Origin: Pleomorphomonas sp. T1.2MG-36
Lineage (GTDB): Bacteria > Pseudomonadota > Alphaproteobacteria > Rhizobiales > Pleomorphomonadaceae
Reading direction: 5' to 3'
Assembly: GCF_950100655.1 (NCBI RefSeq)
Contig: NZ_CATNLY010000005.1
Coordinates: 1-38,280 of the forward strand
DNA length: 38,280 nt
Positions 33,901 to 38,280 of this stretch are shown in pieces; positions within the stretch are counted from its first letter, which is position 1; the number at the start of each line of letters is the position of its first letter. Both the position numbers and the translations under genes were made by a program. Below the pieces are notes generated by a model that saw nothing but the letters and a program-made list of their open reading frames with translations, was not told the DNA's origin and made no database searches.

Positions 33901-34071
33901 GACGGTCTCGGCGCTGGCACCGGGATAGGTGGCGGAGATGCGCACCGTTGGTGGGGCGATTTCCGGATATTGCGAGATCGACAGCGTCGATATGGCAAGA
34001 AGCCCCGCCAGCATGATGGTGATGGCGATCACCCAGGCGAAGACGGGACGATTGATGAAAAACTGGGCCAT
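30937..34071 (-). CDS. Efflux RND transporter permease, HAE1 family (AcrB/MexB-like)
   Basis: This 1044-residue inner-membrane pump begins MAQFFINRPVFAWVIAITIM, the standard HAE1 start. The proton relay is intact: Asp407-Asp408 in GLLVDDAIVVVENV (helix 4) and Lys934 in GLAAKNSILIVEFA (helix 10). The length equals AcrB. It exports hydrophobic or amphiphilic drugs and toxins by proton antiport with the fusion protein and outer-membrane factor encoded upstream. The ATG at 34071 matches the family; the frame upstream is not coding. It lies 128 bases after the MFP gene. Confidence 0.96.
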   Translation of the reverse strand: MAQFFINRPVFAWVIAITIMLAGLLAISTLSISQYPEIAPPTVRISATYPGASAETVENAVTKVIEQNMNGLDNLTYMESSSTSDGSASITLTFSNNADGDIAQMQVQNKLQLVESQLPDAVIDQGLRVTKSTSSFLMAVGLVSTDSKLTGTDLSDVVSTRLEDQLRRVEGVGDLMTFGGGYAMRLWLDPDKLNKFTLTPSDVSAAVRAQNTQVSAGQLGGRPAASGVQLSATITAQSQLQTPEQFRNIILKTQKDGSIVRLGDVARVEIGSSSYAADAFYNGKPAAGFGVNLQSGANALRTAENVRTTLERLKPSLPQNVEYVYAYDTTPFVQLSIDKVVETLIEAVVLVFLVMYLFLQNLRATLIPVIAVPVVLLGTFGVLAVMGYSINTLTMFAMVLAIGLLVDDAIVVVENVERIMTEEKLHPKAATQKSMREITSALVGIALVLSAVFVPMAFMGGSTGIIYRQFSVTIVSAMLLSVIVALVLTPALCATMLKPTHGVHRGFFGWFNRRFDDSSSLFQRTVRGIIGRPIRMVVVFLALVGGAAFMFDKLPSSFIPQEDQGVLLAMIQLPTGATMERTKQVTDQMTDYFLKNEPDAVESVMGITGFSFAGSGQNAGLAFIRLKDFAQRTDPRLSAQAVVGRAMGALSQIKDAMIFTLLPPAMPGLGISGGFDMYLQDNAGNGRAALEAVRDQILMQANQNPKLMAVRENSQANQMQLHVNINQEKATALGISLADINSIITTAWAGSYVNDFIDRGEIKPVYLQGDAQFRMTPNDFNRWYARNGSGEMVPFSSFVDTSWSYGPPKLSRFNGVSAINIQGSSGFGTSSGEAMNQMETLVSNQGGGYTTGWIGLSYQERLSGAQANMLYAVSFLVVFLCLAALYESWTIPFAVMLSVPISVLGTLLAGYFFGQSNDVYLKVGLLTTIGLAAKNSILIVEFARDLQRQGEGLVEAALHAARIRLRPIIMTSLAFILGVTPLAIATGAGSAAQNAIGIGVMGGMIASVTVGLFFVPLLFYVVMRASERLGWNNRPPEDEAAAEI

Positions 34072-34199
34072 GTCTTGCCTCGACGAGGTCGGTCCGCCGG
34101 TTCTGGCGAATCCGGAAGCGAAATCGATTGGCGCACCAAGTGTGCTACGGGTCGAGCCGAAGGCGGCCTTGGCCGCCAACCGGCCTCTTTATTGAATAA

Positions 34200-35471
34200 T
34201 CAGGGTGCCTTGGCCGGCGCGGCCGCGGGAGCCGCCGGCTTGACGAGACCGTCGGCACCGAGCTGGACCTCGGCGAACTTGACCTCCATGCCGGGACGGA
34301 TCTTCTGCACGCCCTCGACGATCAGCCGATCACCATCCGATATGCCCGTCTCCACCACCCAGTTGAAGCCATGGGGGCGGTCGGCCGTCAGCATCCGGGC
34401 TTCCACCTTGTTGTCGGGAGTCAGGAAATAGGCGGTCGCCTGTCCCGTCACGTTGCGACTCACGGCACGCTGCGGCAGCAGATAGATGTTCTCCTCGGTA
34501 CCGATCTCGACCGCCGCGCGCACGTACATGCCCGGCAGGAGCTCCAGCTTCGGGTTGGCGAAGCTTGACCGGAGCGTCACGGTGTCGGTGGTCTCGTCGA
34601 CATTGGCTTCGGTCGAGATGATCCGACCGATTTTTTCGTAGGTCGAATTGTCGTCGAGCTTGATCGTGACCTTGGGGCCTTCCTTGCCCGCCGACACCCC
34701 CTCGCGTTCGATCGCCTGCCGCATGTGGCTCATGCTGGTGCTCGAAGCGCTGAGGTCGACGTAAATCGGGTCGATCTGGCGGATGGTGGCAAGCGCGGTG
34801 GCCTGCCCCGCCGTGACGAGGGCGCCTTCGGTCACGGATGAGCGACCGATCAGTCCGGAGATCGGCGCCTTCACTTCGGTATAGCCGAGATTGATCTCGG
34901 CGGTGCGAACGGCCGAGGCGGCAGCCGCAGTGGCGGCCTTGGCCTGCAAGAGCGCAGAGCGGGCCTCATCTATGTCCTGCTTGGACACACCGTTGACGTT
35001 GGCAAGCTCCTGGTAGCGATCGAACTTGGCCTGGGCGCTCGGCACACTCGCCTCAGCGCGTTCGAGGTCTGCCTTGGCGGCATCGAGCGTCGCCTGATAC
35101 GAACGGGCATCGATCCGATAGAGCACGTCGCCGGCATTCACCCGCGAGCCTTCCTCGAACACGCGCTTTTCGATGATGCCACCGACCTGCGGCCGAATCT
35201 CCGCCACCGCCGACGCTGCCGTTCGACCGGCTACTTCCTCGACGATCGGCGCCGAGGCGGGATGGACGACGATGAACCCGACCTCCGGGGTCGGCATCTG
35301 CATTCCCGGCGGCATTCCGCCGGGCGCACCGGCCGGCGCGCCGCCACTCTTGGCACCCAGCATGTCGCCGGCCTTATGCAGCACGGCGCCCACCTGCTCG
35401 CAGCCGGAGACCAGCGGCAACGCAAGGCCGAGCAGCAACGCGCCCCCGGCCAGCTTCTTGAGGTTCGTCAC
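34200..35471 (-). CDS. Efflux RND transporter periplasmic adaptor (membrane fusion protein)
   Basis: This 423-residue AcrA-like lipoprotein has signal peptide LLLGLALPLVSGC with a lipobox (VSGC, Cys24), then a Gly/Pro/Met-rich linker (about 40-62), the lipoyl half-motif VGGIIEKRVFEEGSRVNAGDVLYRID, an alpha-helical hairpin (about 115-195) and the beta-barrel part with APISGLIGRSSVTEGALV. It links the RND pump to the outer-membrane factor. I chose GTG 35471 because GGAGA lies upstream and it gives a proper signal peptide. It overlaps the OMF stop by 4 bases (GTGA). Confidence 0.93.
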   Translation of the reverse strand: MTNLKKLAGGALLLGLALPLVSGCEQVGAVLHKAGDMLGAKSGGAPAGAPGGMPPGMQMPTPEVGFIVVHPASAPIVEEVAGRTAASAVAEIRPQVGGIIEKRVFEEGSRVNAGDVLYRIDARSYQATLDAAKADLERAEASVPSAQAKFDRYQELANVNGVSKQDIDEARSALLQAKAATAAAASAVRTAEINLGYTEVKAPISGLIGRSSVTEGALVTAGQATALATIRQIDPIYVDLSASSTSMSHMRQAIEREGVSAGKEGPKVTIKLDDNSTYEKIGRIISTEANVDETTDTVTLRSSFANPKLELLPGMYVRAAVEIGTEENIYLLPQRAVSRNVTGQATAYFLTPDNKVEARMLTADRPHGFNWVVETGISDGDRLIVEGVQKIRPGMEVKFAEVQLGADGLVKPAAPAAAPAKAP

Positions 35472-36955
35472 TTCTTCTCTCCGGATACGGAAGGCATTGT
35501 CTTTTGAGGATCGGTATTGGCGAGGGCGACGAAATTGTCCGGCCGGTTCCACCAGCCGCCACCCAGCGCCTCGAACAGCGCCACCGCGTCGAGGTAACGT
35601 GAAGCCTCGGCCGAAGCACGGGCAAGCCGCGCCGATTGATAGGTGGACTGCGCCGTCAGCACGTCGGTGTAGGATGCGGTACCGGCCTTGAACAGTGTCT
35701 GCGACAGATCGAGGCTTTCCTTAGCCGCCTTCTCGGCGGCGAGATAGCCGGCCAGGGCCTGCCGATCGTGCTGAAGCGCGCGCAACGCGTTGGCCACATC
35801 CCGGAACGCGGCGAGCACCGAGGAACGGTAATTGGCAAGGGCCGCTTCATAGCCCGCCTCTGCGGCCCGCTTGTTGTGGATCAGCGTACCGCCTCGGAAA
35901 ATCGGCTGTGCAACGCCGGCGGCGATGCTCCAGCCGGTCGTCGCGGAGGCAAACAGGTCGCCAAGCTCGGCGGCGGACGTCGGCAGTGAGGCCGAGAGTG
36001 TCAGCTGCGGCAGCATGGCGGCGGTCGCAACTCCGATTCCGGCCGAGGCGCGGTGCAACTGCGCTTCCGCCGCCCTTATGTCGGGTCGCTGCTCGACAAG
36101 CGCCGACGGCACGCTGAGCGGCAGCGCATGCGGGAGTCCCAGGCCGGCGATGCGGAACTTGCGCGACGCATACTGATTCGGAAAATCGCCGATCAGCGCG
36201 GCGATGGTGTTCTGCTGCAGCGCCAAGGCCTTCTGCAGGGCCGGCAGGGACGCCTGGGCTTGGGCCAGTGCCGCCTGCTGCTGCAGGACGTTGGCCCGCG
36301 CAGCCGTACCGATGCTGACCTGATTGTTGAGAACGCCGAGCAGTTCCTTGTAAGACGCGATCACTTCCTGCGAAGCCGCGATCTGCTCCCGATAGGACGC
36401 CTCCTGAATGACGGCTCTGGCCAGACTGGACGTCACCGTCAGATAGGTCGCCTCGGCAGTGAAGCCTTGCGCCTCGGCCGCCGCCTGCGCCGCTTCCACG
36501 GACCGGCGAGTCCCCCCGAAGATATCGAGGGGATAGGACAGGGAGGGCGCGGCGCTGTAGAGCGTGTAGATGCCGACGTTGGTCGAGCCGGTTGAATCGG
36601 CGCGCGTTGCATTGCCCGATAGCGACAGGCTGGGGAACAAACTGCCGCCCGCGGCCAGCGCCGTCTCGTTGGCCTGCTTCAGGGTCGCACGGGCCGCGTC
36701 GAGATCGGGATTGTTCTCGATCGCCTGCTTCATGAGGGCGTCGAGATCCTTGTTGCGGAAGAGTTCCCACCAACGGGCGGGCACGTCGGCACCATAGGCA
36801 AGGCTCGTACCGGTGGTACGGCCAGCAGTGGCATCACCAGATCCCAGATACCCCGCCTCGGGATCTAGCTTGGGCCGCTCGAAATCAGGACCAACCGCGC
36901 AGCCGGCGAGCATGGTCACCGACAGAAAAAGAGAGACAAGCCGAGCCGGTGTCAT
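35468..36955 (-). CDS. Efflux transporter outer membrane subunit (NodT family lipoprotein)
   Basis: This 495-residue TolC/OprM-like outer-membrane factor has lipobox MLAGC (Cys19) and the NodT start AVGPDFERPKLD. Two repeats of the outer-membrane-efflux fold follow, with PARWWELFRNKDLDALMKQAIENNPDL in the first and RPDIRAAEAQLHRASAGIGVA in the second. I chose the ATG at 36955, preceded by a G-rich ribosome site; a GTG at 36967 is possible. It is the first gene of the efflux operon, an unusual place since the OMF usually comes last. Confidence 0.93.
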   Translation of the reverse strand: MTPARLVSLFLSVTMLAGCAVGPDFERPKLDPEAGYLGSGDATAGRTTGTSLAYGADVPARWWELFRNKDLDALMKQAIENNPDLDAARATLKQANETALAAGGSLFPSLSLSGNATRADSTGSTNVGIYTLYSAAPSLSYPLDIFGGTRRSVEAAQAAAEAQGFTAEATYLTVTSSLARAVIQEASYREQIAASQEVIASYKELLGVLNNQVSIGTAARANVLQQQAALAQAQASLPALQKALALQQNTIAALIGDFPNQYASRKFRIAGLGLPHALPLSVPSALVEQRPDIRAAEAQLHRASAGIGVATAAMLPQLTLSASLPTSAAELGDLFASATTGWSIAAGVAQPIFRGGTLIHNKRAAEAGYEAALANYRSSVLAAFRDVANALRALQHDRQALAGYLAAEKAAKESLDLSQTLFKAGTASYTDVLTAQSTYQSARLARASAEASRYLDAVALFEALGGGWWNRPDNFVALANTDPQKTMPSVSGEKK

Positions 36956-37257
36956 AAACGCCCCCACCCCACAAGACGAAACATCCGACGGGATATGCGC
37001 CCCGAACGGTTATACCACAACCAAGAGACGACCAAACGATCATCCGCCCGTCGTACGAAACCGGAGAAATCCGGCCAACCGGCAACGGCGACCAAAAGCC
37101 GTGATTGCATGCGGAATCGGAGAAGACGTTCGACAGAACTCAAAGTCAATCCGCGAGCAAAGCCAGAACGACAATGTGAACAAACCAAAGCGCCCGACTT
37201 CGCCCGCCGGCTGTAGCGAACCGGCGAAAAGTACCATATTCGGCGGATTGTCACTTT
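36956..37257. other. Intergenic region upstream of the RND operon
   Basis: These 302 bases lie between the TetR gene (upstream, same strand) and the OMF gene. No believable gene is seen. It should hold the operon promoter and the TetR operator. The best promoter is the extended -10 described separately. I found no long dyad clearly fit for a TetR dimer. Confidence 0.55.
37009..37017 (-). promoter_or_regulatory. Candidate extended -10 promoter of the RND operon
   Basis: On the minus strand TGGTATAAC (37017-37009) matches the extended -10 form TGnTATAAT with one mismatch, and it predicts a transcript start near 37002, about 47 bases before the OMF ATG. The flanking GGTT/AACC arms make a short imperfect dyad. 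No good -35 is seen, as often in extended -10 promoters. Confidence 0.4.
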
Positions 37258-37866
37258 TCAAGCGCGATGGCCGAGCCCTCGGATCACGAAATCGATCAGG
37301 TGATCACACTTTCCCGTCATCTCCTCGACCGTGAAAATGCTGCGGCCGCGCAACACGGCGGCAGGGTCGAGAATGGTAATGAGACAATCGCATACGGCGG
37401 CGGCGGTGACGGGGCCATCACAGGGCGCGAACTCGCCGGCAGAAATGCCTTCCTCGATCAACCTCTCCAGCCGGTGCAGCAAGCGATGGAAGAAAGCGAG
37501 CGCACTCGGCGGCGGAGTGGAACCAAACCCAATCATGATGGCGAGACGTGCCGGGGTCTCACCACGGGCCAAATGCGTCTTGAGGATCAGATGCGCCATC
37601 GCCCGGAGTCTGCGCGACGCCGACGGAATGTCGGCGGTGGTGTCGATGGCGGCATCGATTTCCATCACCCAGCGAAGCGCCACTGCGTCGATCAGGCCGG
37701 CCTTGTTGCCGAAGTTCTTGAAGACGTTGGCGGGCGACATGCCAAGCGCCTTGGCAATCGAACCGATCGTCATGTCGGCATAGCCAACCGCCTGCAGTTG
37801 GCGTTCAGCCTCATCGAGAATTTCCGTGCGCGTATCTGCGCTCTTGTGCCAGGACCGTCTTGCCAT
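37258..37866 (-). CDS. TetR family transcriptional regulator
   Basis: This 202-residue TetR protein has an N-terminal helix-turn-helix (ADTRTEILDEAERQLQAVGY, then MTIGSIAKALGMSPANVFKNFGNKAGLIDAV, residues about 10-62) and a C-terminal ligand/dimer domain of the TetR_C type (about 80-195). It lies 302 bases upstream of the OMF-MFP-RND genes in the same orientation, so it is probably their local repressor, although a co-directional rather than divergent arrangement makes autoregulation less certain. Confidence 0.9.
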   Translation of the reverse strand: MARRSWHKSADTRTEILDEAERQLQAVGYADMTIGSIAKALGMSPANVFKNFGNKAGLIDAVALRWVMEIDAAIDTTADIPSASRRLRAMAHLILKTHLARGETPARLAIMIGFGSTPPPSALAFFHRLLHRLERLIEEGISAGEFAPCDGPVTAAAVCDCLITILDPAAVLRGRSIFTVEEMTGKCDHLIDFVIRGLGHRA

Positions 37867-37980
37867 GAAGGTTGTCTACAGCTTTCGATCCGTGCCGGCC
37901 ATCAGCGTTTGGTCAGGTATGCCTTGAGACAACGGCATTATCGCAAAGCCACTCGACAATGACGGTCCGCCATGAAATGA

Positions 37981-38021
37981 CGGCGCCGAAGTCGAGTTGA
38001 GACAGAGCCATTTCGGCGCCG
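37981..38021. repeat. Perfect 10-bp inverted repeat in the leader of ugd
   Basis: CGGCGCCGAA (37981-37990) and TTCGGCGCCG (38012-38021) are perfect complements separated by 21 bases, ending about 40 bases before the ugd start. It may be an operator for a dimeric regulator or an RNA stem in the 5' leader. The rest of 37867-38062 holds no gene and no strong promoter. Confidence 0.5.
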
Positions 38022-38062
38022 GACTGAAGGCCAGACGACGCGCCGTTTCAGGAGAGCTTGCC

Positions 38063-38280
38063 GTGAAGATCGTGATGATAGGATCTGGCTACGTTGGTCT
38101 TGTATCGGGAACGTGCTTTGCCGATTTCGGCCATGACGTCGTCTGCATGGACAAGGCGGTGGAGAAGATCGAGGCGCTGGAGCGCGGCGAGATCCCGATC
38201 TACGAGCCCGGTCTCGACGCCCTGGTCGCTGCCAACGTCAAGTCTGGCCGGCTGACCTTCACCACCGATCTCGCCGGCCC
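38063..38280 (+). CDS. ugd: UDP-glucose 6-dehydrogenase, N-terminal part (cut by window end)
   Basis: Only 72 residues are present. The GTG at 38063 follows AGGAG by 8 bases. The protein begins [17 protein letters not shown], the Rossmann GxGxxG NAD-binding motif of the UDP-glucose/GDP-mannose dehydrogenase family, continues [12 protein letters not shown] with the adenosine-ribose Asp, and then [12 protein letters not shown], which is typical of UDP-glucose dehydrogenase (IYEPGL). It makes UDP-glucuronate for exopolysaccharide or LPS. A GDP-mannose dehydrogenase is less likely. Confidence 0.9.
   Translation, partial: MKIVMIGSGYVGLVSGTCFADFGHDVVCMDKAVEKIEALERGEIPIYEPGLDALVAANVKSGRLTFTTDLAG

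Noticed and set aside
1..38280. CRISPR arrays, insertion sequences, phage genes, tRNA genes
   Set aside because: I looked for repeated direct units, transposase motifs and tRNA cloverleaf signatures and saw none that I could support.

Overview
This window looks like a chromosomal segment of a GC-rich alphaproteobacterium, most likely of the order Hyphomicrobiales (Rhizobiales). The evidence is the 5' end of an alphaproteobacterial-type 16S rRNA gene with a typical boxA leader, the neighbouring MoxR/DUF58/DUF4159 operon and CoA-pyrophosphatase/CCA-transferase pair that are common in that order, an alphaproteobacterial-type NsrR, and a urtABCDE urea transporter. I cannot name the genus. I see no insertion sequence, phage gene, CRISPR array or tRNA.

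Layout. Positions 1-480 hold the start of an rRNA operon on the minus strand: 16S 5' end, boxA leader and a near-consensus promoter. A terminator and two overlapping minus-strand genes follow (CCA tRNA nucleotidyltransferase and a Nudix CoA pyrophosphatase). Divergent from them is a four-gene plus-strand operon (2650-9392): a MoxR AAA+ ATPase, a DUF58 protein and two large membrane proteins, probably a chaperone/von Willebrand-type envelope module. A GNAT acetyltransferase converges on it. From 10167 to 16612 the minus strand carries a complete cytochrome bd oxidase set in the order cydA-cydB-cydX-cydD-cydC, including a 36-residue cydX. It is divergent from an Rrf2-family Fe-S-type regulator, and a second Rrf2 protein, NsrR, follows convergently. 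This groups bd oxidase with two likely redox/NO-responsive regulators.

From 17972 to 23581 the minus strand carries urtABCDE, a high-affinity urea ABC transporter. Divergent from urtA are a 1118-residue hybrid histidine kinase whose sensor part is a complete NCS1-type (purine/cytosine/allantoin-like) permease plus an eight-cysteine cluster, and an overlapping REC-LuxR response regulator. The intergenic region holds a sigma54-like -24/-12 element facing the kinase and a NarL/FixJ-like 7-2-7 dyad. I consider this the most interesting system here: a transporter-type nitrogen sensor apparently dedicated to a urea transporter.

The right part holds an O-antigen ligase-like polymerase/ligase (+), an aldo/keto reductase (-), a tripartite RND efflux operon in the order outer-membrane factor, membrane-fusion protein, HAE1 pump (all -) with a TetR regulator upstream in the same orientation, and the beginning of a UDP-glucose 6-dehydrogenase gene (+) cut by the window end.
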